A stretch of DNA of 64,000 nt from Tieghemostelium lacteum. Taxonomy: Eukaryota; Evosea; Eumycetozoa; Dictyosteliales; Raperosteliaceae. The notes under the pieces are model-generated. The model was not told the origin of the DNA, did no database searches, and saw only the letters and a list, made by a program, of their open reading frames with translations. Numbering within the stretch: the first letter of the stretch is position 1; each line of letters begins with the position of its first letter. The position numbers and the translations under genes were made by a program. The stretch is taken from assembly GCA_001606155.1 (NCBI GenBank), contig LODT01000051.1, forward strand, positions 620,001 through 684,000, read 5' to 3'. Shown here piece by piece: positions 34,226 through 43,873 of the stretch.

Positions 34226-34843
34226 TTATTCATCATCACTATCGTTGGCAACCATATCACTGTGGTCATGTGGAGATGGTTTATAAGGTTTCTTTGATTT
34301 ATTTGCGGATTCATTTTCATCTTCATCATCATCGTCATCTGCAAAATCTTCACTTGAGAATTTCTTTGCTAATAGTGCTTGATTGATGAGAGCTTTCATC
34401 TCTGCAGTTTTTGCAACCATTAGCGCATTTTGTTTTTGATTGTTACATATTGTTACATCTGCATTCTTCTCAATTAAGAGTTCTGCAATTGCAATTTGAT
34501 TTGCCCAAATTGCTTTATGGAGTGGTGTATCTCCACTTGATTTATTCTGAATATTTGGATTGGCACCCAATTCCAAAAGTTTCTTGGTGATTTCTAAATG
34601 TTTAAAAGTACAACTATAGTGTAATGCTGTATTTCCAATTACATCAATAAGATTTGGATTCCAATTTTTCTTATTTAGTCTCTGTTGATAGTATTCATCA
34701 AACATTGTCACATGGTTTCTTTAATTAAATTTACACATATACGATGTTAGATTCAAATTAGATCATTAATTCACATTGTAAAATTATTACTTTTTTGCAG
34801 CTTCAAATAAAATTTCATCTCCATAATCATCATCTTCAGACAT
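34226..34843 (-). CDS. Small ankyrin-repeat protein
   Basis: Exons are 34843-34791 and 34718-34226; 72-bp intron, AA|A codon, 181 residues. The short first exon reads MSEDDDYGDEILFEAAKK. Three ankyrin repeats follow (about 30-135): IGNTALHYSCTFKHLEITKK, GDTPLHKAIWANQIAIAEL and a less regular NALMVAKTAEMKALI. The C-terminus is acidic then basic (DDDDDEDENESANKSKK) and ends DMVANDSDDE. The acidic tail with ankyrin repeats resembles small adaptor or histone/ribosome-chaperone-like proteins such as yeast Yar1, but I cannot assign orthology. No targeting signal is visible. Confidence 0.85.
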
Positions 34844-35710
34844 TTTTTAATTAATTTTATATATATAAAATAAATAATAAATAGAAATGAAAAATAATAA
34901 AAAAAAAAAAAAAATTTTTTTGATTGGATAAAAGAATTTAGATTTTTAATAAAAATGATTGTTTATTCTTGATGTGAACTTTAATTTATATTTTCATATT
35001 TTAGTTTATATCTAGATAAATAGAGTTATATTATTTTTTTTAATTATTTTTTTTGTATTTGTGAAGATATTTTTTTTTTTTGATTTTTTTTTTTACAAAC
35101 GAGAGAGATCACCATTCTTTTCATTTTTATCTTTTCTTTATTTCTTTGATTATAATTATTTCAATAACCCGAGTAATTTAATTTGAATAAAGAATAATTG
35201 TAAATCCAAAACATCAAAAAAAAAAGGTAATGTCATATTAATAACATATCAATCCATTTTTGATTTGATTTTGTTCATTGTTATATTCAGAACCCTTTTG
35301 CTAGATCTATTGGATTAGTCATAGTTCAAAAACAGAATATTCGATAACACCAACACACTTCACATTGAAAAATATCTACCCCCTATGTAACATCAAAAAT
35401 AACAAAAAAATATTCCAAACACCACTTTTTAATATTTTTAAATGTGGTATTCAAGAACAATCTATAGTTGTTGTTAAAACCATGGTATGGACTATATCTA
35501 TCTTCATACATTTGACTTTTTTTAAATACTTGTAGATAACTGGCAGACACTTTTTATTTTATCAGATCAACAAGATTAGAACATTTCTTTTATTCATTTA
35601 TTTTATAATAATTTAATTTCATTTAAATATTAATATTTATAATATTTAGAAAAGAACATTAGAGAGTCACACAACAACAACAACAACAACAAATAATATA
35701 TATAGAAAAA
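34844..35710. other. Divergent promoter and probable 5' leader of HMG-CoA reductase
   Basis: 867 bp between the ankyrin gene (minus) and HMG-CoA reductase (plus). Just before the reductase ATG there is an unstructured leader with a run of six CAA units (about 35672-35690). A GTAATG donor at about 35227 after an A-run, and TTTAG acceptors up to about 35649, would permit an untranslated-region intron of about 420 bp, but this is only suggestive. I see no other gene. Confidence 0.4.
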
Positions 35711-37330
35711 ATGTTTAAAAATATAATTTCAAATAGTTTTAAATCATACCAATACTATTCCTTAAAGAATAGTAGTAATATTTTTAAAGGTCAATCATCT
35801 ATTCTATCTCTACAGAGAAGTTTCTCAAGTTCCACAACTAAAGAGGACCCAAAGAATTGCATTGGAGACACTGTTTTAACTCCACACAAAGCAAAAAAAG
35901 AGATTAATATAGAGACTTTAAAAGATCAAGAAATTATTGATTTGTTGGATAAAGGTGAGATTCAATCTCATAATTTAGAGGCTCGTCTTCCACATGATCT
36001 CAGAAGAGCTGTTCACATTAGAAGAAAACTCCTAGCTAGAGATTTACAAAAGGAACATCAAAAGATGCTCCAAGCTCAAGCCATGATGGAAGCCGCACAA
36101 AAATCATTGGCTTCTGGTGTAGACCCATCCAGTATCCCAACAGTCACACCAATTTCCACTTTGGATTTTGAAAGCTCATTACAAAACCTCCCATTAGACC
36201 ACTTGGATTACTCTAAAGTCTTAGGAGCATGTTGTGAGAATGTCATTGGTTACATTCCAATTCCAGTCGGTGTTGCAGGTCCATTACTTCTCGATAATAA
36301 ACCAGTCAGCATTCCAATGGCTACCACTGAGGGATGTCTCGTTGCCTCTACCCACAGGGGTTGCAAAGCCATCACCAAGAGTGGTGGTGCCAGAACTGTA
36401 GTATTACAAAATGGTATGACTAGAGCACCAGTTCTCCGTCTTCCAGGTGTCATCAGAGCAGGTGAGCTCAAACAATGGATTGAAAACCAAGAGAACTTCT
36501 ATCAAATTGCATCTGCATTCAACAGTACCAGTAGATTTGCACGTTTAAAGAACATCAAAGTCGTCGTTGCAGGTCGTCTTGTATATTTAAGATTCAGATC
36601 CAGCACTGGTGATGCAATGGGTATGAATATGGTCAGTAAAGGTGTTGAAAAAGCTTTAGAAGTATTACAAGAATATTTCCCAGAAATTGAAGTTCTTTCA
36701 TTAAGTGGTAACCTTTGTACCGATAAGAAACCATCTGCAACCAATTGGTTAGAAGGTCGTGGTAAATCTGTGGTTTGCGAAGCCACAATCTCAGGAGACA
36801 TTGTTCGTGATGTTCTCAAAACCAATGTTCAAGATCTCGTTCAATTGAATATCGATAAAAATCTTGTAGGTTCAGCAATGGCTGGTTCCATCGGTGGTTT
36901 CAATGCTCATGCTTCTAATATCGTCACTGCTCTCTATATTGCAACTGGTCAAGATCCAGCACAAAATGTTGAGTCTTCTAACTGTATAACTTTAATGGAA
37001 GCTGTCAACGATGGTAAGGATCTATACATCTCCGTAACTATGCCATCTATTGAAGTTGGTACTGTTGGTGGTGGTACATTCCTTCCAGCTCAATCCGCTT
37101 GTTTGGATCTACTCAAAGTCCGTGGTGCAAATGTTGCCAAACCAGGTGCAAACTCTGAACAATTAGCTAGAGTTGTTGCTGGTGCTGTTATGGCTGGTGA
37201 GTTATCTCTCATGTCTGCTTTGGCTGCTGGTCACCTTGTAAGATCACATCTAAAACACAACAGAAAATCCGAACCAAAACCACAATCTGATGCCGTCTCA
37301 GTTTCACATAATTTACCACACTCTGATTAA
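35711..37330 (+). CDS. HMG-CoA reductase, soluble type with presequence-like N-terminus
   Basis: This is a 539-residue single-exon enzyme of class I that reduces HMG-CoA to mevalonate with two NADPH, the committed step of sterol and isoprenoid synthesis. Catalytic residues are all present: E176 (CENVIGY), K339 ([11 protein letters not shown]), D415 (GQDPAQN) and H508 ([15 protein letters not shown]). The cofactor-binding segment [11 protein letters not shown] is intact. The multi-span membrane and sterol-sensing domain found in animals and fungi is absent. Instead the start, [20 protein letters not shown] followed by [13 protein letters not shown], is basic, hydroxylated and free of acidic residues, like a mitochondrial presequence with an R-x-F/S cleavage-type site. 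Dictyostelium has two HMGR genes (hmgA, hmgB); I cannot tell which this matches. Compartment is an inference. Confidence 0.93.
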   Translation: MFKNIISNSFKSYQYYSLKNSSNIFKGQSSILSLQRSFSSSTTKEDPKNCIGDTVLTPHKAKKEINIETLKDQEIIDLLDKGEIQSHNLEARLPHDLRRAVHIRRKLLARDLQKEHQKMLQAQAMMEAAQKSLASGVDPSSIPTVTPISTLDFESSLQNLPLDHLDYSKVLGACCENVIGYIPIPVGVAGPLLLDNKPVSIPMATTEGCLVASTHRGCKAITKSGGARTVVLQNGMTRAPVLRLPGVIRAGELKQWIENQENFYQIASAFNSTSRFARLKNIKVVVAGRLVYLRFRSSTGDAMGMNMVSKGVEKALEVLQEYFPEIEVLSLSGNLCTDKKPSATNWLEGRGKSVVCEATISGDIVRDVLKTNVQDLVQLNIDKNLVGSAMAGSIGGFNAHASNIVTALYIATGQDPAQNVESSNCITLMEAVNDGKDLYISVTMPSIEVGTVGGGTFLPAQSACLDLLKVRGANVAKPGANSEQLARVVAGAVMAGELSLMSALAAGHLVRSHLKHNRKSEPKPQSDAVSVSHNLPHSD

Positions 37331-37399
37331 ATCATAAATCTATCTTTAATTGTTTTTTATTTAAATAAATCTAATTTAGATAGTTTTGTGTGATATCAC

Positions 37400-39028
37400 T
37401 TAGATGAATTTTACGCCTCTGTTCTTTAGGAATAGTTCAGATTCTTCTGATAGAAATGTGCGGTCATTTAGATATTCAATTTCTTTAATTTTGACTAAAT
37501 TCAATACCAATTCTTGTGGAATTGGGTCACTATCCCAAGTGAATATTTCAATTTTATCAATATCTCCAAGATATTTGAAGCATTCTATTGGAAGAGATTC
37601 TTCAATCTTAATTGATTTAAGATTTGTGAGATATGTAAAACCACTAGTATTCATGTTTGCATTTACATTATATATTTCCAAAACTTTAACATTCTTGAGA
37701 TATTGCATTCCATCTGTTATGTTTTCACCATTCTCTATTGTTAGTTCTTCAACATTTTCCAAATATTTTAGATGGTCATCAGTGAGTGGTAAATGGAGCT
37801 GTAGGCACTTAACATCTGAAAGTAACTTTAATGATTTTTCAGTAATAACTGTACTGGAGATTACCAGTTGTTTTATAGGTCCTGCATTTGGATTTCTATT
37901 TTTAAATAGATCAGCTATTCCTTTATCTGTAATAGTTTCATTGGGACCACATTGATTAACTTGCAGTCTCTTTATTCTGTTCAGGTTACTTAGTATCTCA
38001 TCAGAAAGATAATCTGAATTTGGGTGCACCAAATGTGTAACATGATGGAAATGTGAATAAGGATTAGACTCATCCCAATCATTTACAACACCAGACATTC
38101 TATTTATATCCAATTTAATATTTCTAATCTTGTCAAAATTAACACCTTCCATAGGTTTAAGGTAGTTTATGTTATTTCCTAAATCCAGACATTTCAATTC
38201 AGTAAATTGAAGAAAAGTTCCAGTTATTTTAGGGCAATTGGTAAGGTATAGATATTTTAGAGTGTCTTTGGCTAATTGTAAAGGTTTATCAGTTACATTC
38301 TCTAAATCTAACAGTCTGAGTTTTTGGACACTTCCAATAACATAAGAAACACCTTCATCAGTTATCCCACAGCTATCCAAACTTACAATTTGAATACTAG
38401 AATTTTTACCTATATTTTTAAGATTATCATTGATTATCTGTGACCCTTTCAAATTAATTTCATTTAAGTTCTTGAACTTTTTTTGTAATAGAAACTTTAG
38501 AATAAAAGATGGCAATCTTCCTCTATAATAAGGATCAGATGCTGATGTAATACTTTTAATATTACCAAAATCTACATTCATATTATCTATAACCCTATCT
38601 AAGTACAGCTCTCTAAGCAGATGGAAAAGTGGTTGAAAACCTTTGTAGGATATTTTTTCATGTTGACTAGTTAAGATTAGGTGATCTTTAACAATTACTT
38701 TTAAATGATCAATACATTTCCATTTTTCATCCTCACTAAGTTGAATATAACCAAAATCTACCAATTCTAGTATATCTACTTGTTTCAGTTGTAATAGAGT
38801 ATCTAAATCTGCATTATAAATCTTCAATTTATATATTATAGCATTATGAATGATATGTTTACAACAATTAATTTCCAAAGTCATATTCTTTAGTGATGAC
38901 TGTGTTAGAGATTGCATCTCTTTTGATGTAAGCATCAAATTAAATAAATCTCTTTCTCTAACCAAACCATTTAAAATCTGTAATCGTAAAAAACTATTTT
39001 TGAATACCTCTATATACTGATCTGTCAT
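37400..39028 (-). CDS. Leucine-rich-repeat orphan protein
   Basis: A 542-residue single-exon protein; the first true ATG is at 39028 (MTDQYIEVF). The N-terminal 60 residues (LQILNGLVRERDLFNLMLTSKEMQSLT) look like an F-box-type helical bundle. The rest is made of irregular leucine-rich repeats such as LNEINLKGSQIINDNL, IQIVSLDSCGITDEGVSYV, LRLLDLENVTDKPL, LKYLYLTNCPKITG and LKCLDLGNN. The GITDEGV pattern is the RNI/cysteine-containing LRR type found in F-box substrate receptors. A role in SCF-type ubiquitylation is plausible but not shown. It converges with the HMGR gene, 69 bp apart. I know no named orthologue. Confidence 0.75.
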   Translation of the reverse strand: MTDQYIEVFKNSFLRLQILNGLVRERDLFNLMLTSKEMQSLTQSSLKNMTLEINCCKHIIHNAIIYKLKIYNADLDTLLQLKQVDILELVDFGYIQLSEDEKWKCIDHLKVIVKDHLILTSQHEKISYKGFQPLFHLLRELYLDRVIDNMNVDFGNIKSITSASDPYYRGRLPSFILKFLLQKKFKNLNEINLKGSQIINDNLKNIGKNSSIQIVSLDSCGITDEGVSYVIGSVQKLRLLDLENVTDKPLQLAKDTLKYLYLTNCPKITGTFLQFTELKCLDLGNNINYLKPMEGVNFDKIRNIKLDINRMSGVVNDWDESNPYSHFHHVTHLVHPNSDYLSDEILSNLNRIKRLQVNQCGPNETITDKGIADLFKNRNPNAGPIKQLVISSTVITEKSLKLLSDVKCLQLHLPLTDDHLKYLENVEELTIENGENITDGMQYLKNVKVLEIYNVNANMNTSGFTYLTNLKSIKIEESLPIECFKYLGDIDKIEIFTWDSDPIPQELVLNLVKIKEIEYLNDRTFLSEESELFLKNRGVKFI

Positions 39029-39162
39029 CTTATACAAAAATATTAAACTAATTCTTGGTTTTGTAAAAAGAATATCTGATCATATTTTTACAAAAATCCC
39101 AATAAATTAGTAACGTTATATTACATCATCTTCCTTAATAATATATTATATTGGTTAGATAT

Positions 39163-39933
39163 TTAATTTATTTTATCCAATATTTTTTTAAATATTTTTG
39201 ATAGATCACTATGATAAAGATGTTCAATGAAATTACCATTGGTGTCAAAATAGGAGTCTATTGATAAATTGTGATTGGATGGTGCACCACTTTTGTATTC
39301 AATTTTTAAGGTGTAGTTGGGATCGTATTTAATCATATTTGATGCAGCCTTCAAGCTGGTTTTACCATCGTTTTTATATGCAAATAATATATAATCCTTT
39401 TGAATAAAATGATCAATAAATTGAATACACAGTGATAAAATAACATATCTATAATTAATAAATATTAAAAAATGATTAATATATGATAGGTATCATCTGT
39501 TGTTATGTCAAACCTAATTTACATACACAAATACGCAAAGAATAAGAATTGGTTTATTCTTTGGGTGAGGAAGTGGATAGAATTGTGCAATTGCTGCCAT
39601 TACACATCCAAATGCACCTAGAGTTACTTTTTGATAATTTGTAGTTTGATCTTGATTAAATTTTAATTCATCTTTTACATACTATATACATTAATTGTGT
39701 TTGAATGTTAACATGTGCGTCTAAGATAATAATAGTTGTATCAAAATAGATATTAATATATCAATATATACTTTTACTAATGAGTCATCAAGTGTTTGCT
39801 TAATAGTTGTGGAATCATATAGAGTAACTTTAACTGGTTTAGTTATATTTTTTACATCAATTTTAGTATCACTATTAGCACCATTATTTGAATTTTTGTC
39901 TGTAGATTGAGTTCTCTTGGTTGTTGTGCTCAT
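39163..39933 (-). CDS. spcs2: Signal peptidase complex subunit 2 (SPCS2)
   Basis: Exons are 39933-39772, 39681-39527 and 39448-39163; 200 residues, all phases fit. It is the SPC25 subunit of the ER signal peptidase complex. Evidence: KVTLYDSTTIKQTLDDSLVK (the family's conserved LYD...K..LDD segment, joined to YVKDELKFNQD), a first membrane span (VTLGAFGCVMAAIAQFYPLPHP), a second span (KPILILCVFVYVILSLCIQFI) and a C-terminal cytosolic part with YKNDGKTSLKAASNMIKYDPNYTLKIEY. The PxPHPK turn between the spans is characteristic. The second span is split by the intron, and only the donor at 39526 (GTATGT) keeps the frame. Length matches the family. Confidence 0.9.
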
Positions 39934-40042
39934 TTTATGAACTTGTGAACTAACAAAAAAATTAAAAAAAAAAAAATTAAAAATACATTGTTTTTAACTC
40001 TTTAATCTTTGTACAAATACACATTTTTTATTTTGAATTTTT

Positions 40043-40580
40043 CTATCCATATCTTGGTGGTCTACAGAACTTGATTCCAAACAAATCTTTTTCTGTTATT
40101 AAATAGAAATTGTTAATATAATGTAATGTTAGGTTAAGGAATGTTTAAAATAGGATATTTACCACATGCAGTTCCTCTGATACAATATACTCTACCACAT
40201 TTCATAAGACATTGACCATCTGTACATGGATAGTCTTTTGGACAACCTAAATTTGCACAATGTGCTTTTTGACTTCTTTCATAGTTTAATCTAGCATTAG
40301 TTTCACCTCTTGGCACATCATCAGCTTCATTAAGATCACGGATATTCTCAATATTTAATTGTTGATTAATTTCGTCCAAGTTATAGGTGTCTAACTCTTC
40401 TAACTGTTCTTGAGCGCCTAGCTCATTGAATTCTTCTAATGATTCTATAGAATATCAGTAAGTTAATAATCAAATAACAATATCACAAATATTTGGATAA
40501 TAAAGCTACATACTTGTGTAAATCAAATTTAAAGAAATTATAAATAATAATAGTGTAACTAAAATAAATGATAATTTCAT
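40043..40580 (-). CDS. Small secreted cysteine-rich protein
   Basis: Exons are 40580-40514, 40444-40163 and 40092-40043; 132 residues with all phases consistent. Exon 1 is a clean signal peptide, MKLSFILVTLLLFIISLNLIYT, ending close to the exon join. The middle is acidic and glutamine-rich (SLEEFNELGAQEQLEELD). The C-terminal third holds eight cysteines: CANLGCPKDYPCTDGQC, then CGRVYC, a cysteine in GTACG and one in KFCRPP. The C-x4-C-x5-C-x4-C spacing suggests a small disulfide-bonded module, but I do not recognise a named fold. It probably acts outside the cell or in the endomembrane lumen. The last exon is only 16 codons (EKDLFGIKFCRPPRYG), so automatic annotation may miss it. Confidence 0.8.
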
Positions 40581-41262
40581 TTCTCCTATAGGTTTATTAA
40601 AATATTTAGTGTCAATAGTGATATTATAAATAGAATAGAATAAAAAAACAAGTTCAATTTATATTGGTTGATTCTGAAAGTGTATTTCTATTATCGGGAT
40701 ATTTATTTTTAAAACTACTCTTAACTATAATGGAAAAAAATCAATTGAACTATTGGTCATCATTAACATCAACAGATACTCTTTAATTTTTAAAGTACAT
40801 GTTTATTGTTAGATAGATATCAGTTTAAACTCAATTTATTATGAATGATACTATACATGGAATTTAGTAAAATGAATCTTTATTTTAATTTATTTATTAT
40901 ATTCCAATACATGAGTATCACATTTTGGTGTTGTGTGAGGGGTGAAATGCGAGTGTTTATGGAATTCACCTATTTATCTATTTATATCTAAAATCAATAA
41001 TACAATAATTGGGTGTGCTAGTTAGGGGGTGATAAAACAGAAAAAAAAAAAAAAAATAACTAGAGTGAGTTAAGAGATATTTAAAGAGTCAGTTAATGAA
41101 TTTCATTAATGAGTAGTAAATATCTTTAAAATTATTTTAAATCAGTTTAATTTGTAAACTAAATCTTTTCTCCAAAATTTCAACATTTTTTGAAATCTGA
41201 ATTATATAAAGAACCGATAAAGAATGGGTTCACTTTCAGTAGATGTATGTATTTACATTTAG
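40581..41262. promoter_or_regulatory. Divergent promoter region
   Basis: 682 bp between the secreted protein gene (minus) and the orphan gene at 41263 (plus). G-rich elements TTGTGTGAGGGGTGAAATG (about 40932-40950) and TTGGGTGTGCTAGTTAGGGG (about 41008-41027) may be GBF-type G-boxes. A short ATG frame at 41224 (MGSLSVDVCIYI) ends before the next coding frame and could belong to the unresolved first exon. No other gene is visible. Confidence 0.35.
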
Positions 41263-43812
41263 ATATTATTGGAAACACTTAAACTTATTCACCCATTATA
41301 TGAAACCCAGGATATTAAAAGATTACAAAATCTTGAAAACCAATTGAATTCTAATTTAAAAGAGAAATTATACTATTTTGATGAATTACTATGGCTATTA
41401 GAATGTCTTAAAAATGAAAAGATTCAAGAAGATCTAAACTCAAAGACCCTAAATCTAGTTACAAGAATACTTGAAAATTCAGAATATTATATTTATTCAA
41501 ATACAAATATTCTAAATCAAGTTTTAGATTCTCTTAAACCACTCTTTAAATTAACAGTTACTAATTGTAGTTTTAAAATTGATAATCGTGCATTCTATCT
41601 AGTCATTGAAAATGCCATAATGGTTGAAGTCCTTGAGGAACTGGTTAAAACAAATCAGTTCTTTCTTCATGTAGATTTTTATAATAGGCTAATTCATCGG
41701 TGTCAACAACAAAATCTATATAAATACCAACTACAACGATGTGTAGTACTATTCTCTAGCCAATTTCTTTTGAATCCCACTGATTCTAACAGTGAGATGG
41801 TTAAATACTTTCTAGGATCACATATAGTGTTTCTAGAAAACCAACGTCAGTCACTTAAAGATTTATTTACTCTTTTCAGAATCTCAAAAATGTCACCTTC
41901 TGAGAACCTGAAGGGTGTATTGGATGAGATTTCTCAACTATCTAAGGTTGGATTCATGTTATTACCTAGATATCTGGTGGAATTTGGTTATATAGATTTC
42001 CAAAATCAAGAATCTATTATATTTTGGGTAAAACACTTATTAAAGAAGCATATATCACAATTATCCGTTGGTAATTTCCAACAACTTATGGTAAAATTAG
42101 TAAATTTAATTTTGAAACTGAATTTTCCTGATCTGATATCCCGAATATTTGTTATTATTTACCGTAGTAAAGGAGTTCTTTGGCAGAGATTGGGCTTACT
42201 GAATATAATAGTTAAATGTCTGAGATTTACAAATCAACTACAATTACTCAATAAGATACTACGATCCAACTGTGATTTGGATGGGTCCTGGGAAGCGTAT
42301 AAAAGTAACTCTATCAACGATTGTTTGAATCAATGGTCAGTAGATGATAAAATTCTATATGAGTATGCAAACGAATCTATAGATAGTAAATTTAATGATG
42401 AATTCTTTAAATTTATTGTAAAGAATTTGCCTAATGTATTGGTATCTGAAAATGTAAAATCAATACCCCAAATCATGCAAGATAAAAGAATTGATAGGGA
42501 AGAGCATTTCAAAGTCAATGTAAATTCTTTCTATCAAGTAGAAATGTATCTAGACTATCTAATCACCAACTCTGATTTTTTGAAAATAGATTTACAATCC
42601 ATTAGTTCAACTAATATTTTGGAAGTTGTGATTGGCATTGTTACCAAGCTATATCTGTCGCCTGAAAACAAAGTTGTTTTTGCAGAGAAGCTATCTAAAT
42701 TGTTGGAAAACAATAAGTGCTCTGTTATACAACTACTAGTACGTTCATCCCTTCCTAGAAAAATGGAACAAGATTTGTTTTTGAATCTGAATAATTCAAA
42801 GTCGTTTATAGATATTTTATTATTAGTAAATGATACTCAAGAAATAAGAGACCAGATTTCACAATTTATATTCAGACTACAGAGAGAAAATACACATTAC
42901 CTCACTTATATCGAGTATCTAAAGGTAATACGTTATCTCTCACCTAAAAACCCACAAGTTATTGAAAACATCATATCAACAATCATTGTCTTCGGCAATA
43001 TAATGTTGAAGCCCATTGCCTATTATCTAGGATACCTATCACTAGAATGTCAGATATTCAGAGCTAATTATTTATATAAATGTAAAACCATTTCACAAAT
43101 AGATGTCATTGATAATTTATTATCAAGGAATATTCCAGTTCACACCAAAGATAATAACCTATTATCACTACCAACAATTCTATTAAAAGTTATTGTAAAA
43201 ATGGTATTTCATAACAGTCTAATGTTCAAAACTGAAATATACAATGCTCTAAAAATAGCACCAATTCCAATTTTAATATCAGTAGCATTCTCATGTAACT
43301 CTTTATTTAAAATCAGTAAAGATATCTTATCAAAGCACCATTTTGATAACATATTTCCAATGACTGCAATTGATAATTATGGTAAGTGGTGTCTCTTTGA
43401 AAAGGCCCCTTTTAAAATTAAGTTAAAAACCCAAGTAAATTTTAGAATAGGATCATTTTCTCACGTGACTCACCTGGAGATTGATTCTGTCAGTGAAATT
43501 CCTTATCTCCGTAATAAAGAGTTACAAAATTTGAAACATTTGGAAATTCACTGTAAAACCACTATCTCTACTGATTTATTGGAATTTGTAAGAAAATGTA
43601 AATCTATTAAATCACTTTCAATCAATGGGAATGGTAATGCAATTACAGATACCATTGTTAAATTAAATTTACAAAAATCACAATATCCAAACCTAACAGT
43701 GATTAGAGGGTCAACATTATACTCAAGATTGACTCAATTTAGCAGAACGATTTTATCAGCACTATATCCAAATATTTATGCTGATTCCATGAAATATGAA
43801 ATCACCATTTAA
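41263..43812 (+). CDS. Orphan dictyostelid protein with C-terminal LRR-like end; 5' end unresolved
   Basis: The open frame starts at 41263 just after a TTTAG acceptor and runs 849 codons plus stop. It has no ATG in its first hundred codons, so a small upstream exon must supply the start; I could not fix it. The body is helical, with repeated hydrophobic helices and no known catalytic motif. Near residues 650-720 a segment with LPTILLKVIVKMVFHN, YNALKIAPIPILISVAFSC and an FPMTAIDNYGKWCLFEKAP block precedes a few leucine-rich repeats (VTHLEIDSVSEI, LKHLEIHCKTTI, IKSLSINGNGNAI). This looks like one of the lineage-specific orphan families seen in dictyostelids. Function unknown. It converges with the glycosyltransferase gene, 61 bp apart. 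Confidence 0.65.
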   Translation: MLLETLKLIHPLYETQDIKRLQNLENQLNSNLKEKLYYFDELLWLLECLKNEKIQEDLNSKTLNLVTRILENSEYYIYSNTNILNQVLDSLKPLFKLTVTNCSFKIDNRAFYLVIENAIMVEVLEELVKTNQFFLHVDFYNRLIHRCQQQNLYKYQLQRCVVLFSSQFLLNPTDSNSEMVKYFLGSHIVFLENQRQSLKDLFTLFRISKMSPSENLKGVLDEISQLSKVGFMLLPRYLVEFGYIDFQNQESIIFWVKHLLKKHISQLSVGNFQQLMVKLVNLILKLNFPDLISRIFVIIYRSKGVLWQRLGLLNIIVKCLRFTNQLQLLNKILRSNCDLDGSWEAYKSNSINDCLNQWSVDDKILYEYANESIDSKFNDEFFKFIVKNLPNVLVSENVKSIPQIMQDKRIDREEHFKVNVNSFYQVEMYLDYLITNSDFLKIDLQSISSTNILEVVIGIVTKLYLSPENKVVFAEKLSKLLENNKCSVIQLLVRSSLPRKMEQDLFLNLNNSKSFIDILLLVNDTQEIRDQISQFIFRLQRENTHYLTYIEYLKVIRYLSPKNPQVIENIISTIIVFGNIMLKPIAYYLGYLSLECQIFRANYLYKCKTISQIDVIDNLLSRNIPVHTKDNNLLSLPTILLKVIVKMVFHNSLMFKTEIYNALKIAPIPILISVAFSCNSLFKISKDILSKHHFDNIFPMTAIDNYGKWCLFEKAPFKIKLKTQVNFRIGSFSHVTHLEIDSVSEIPYLRNKELQNLKHLEIHCKTTISTDLLEFVRKCKSIKSLSINGNGNAITDTIVKLNLQKSQYPNLTVIRGSTLYSRLTQFSRTILSALYPNIYADSMKYEITI

Positions 43813-43873
43813 ATTATGGATGGTGTATCAATAAATCTTACAAAACTTCATATTATATATATTTTATTATTAT

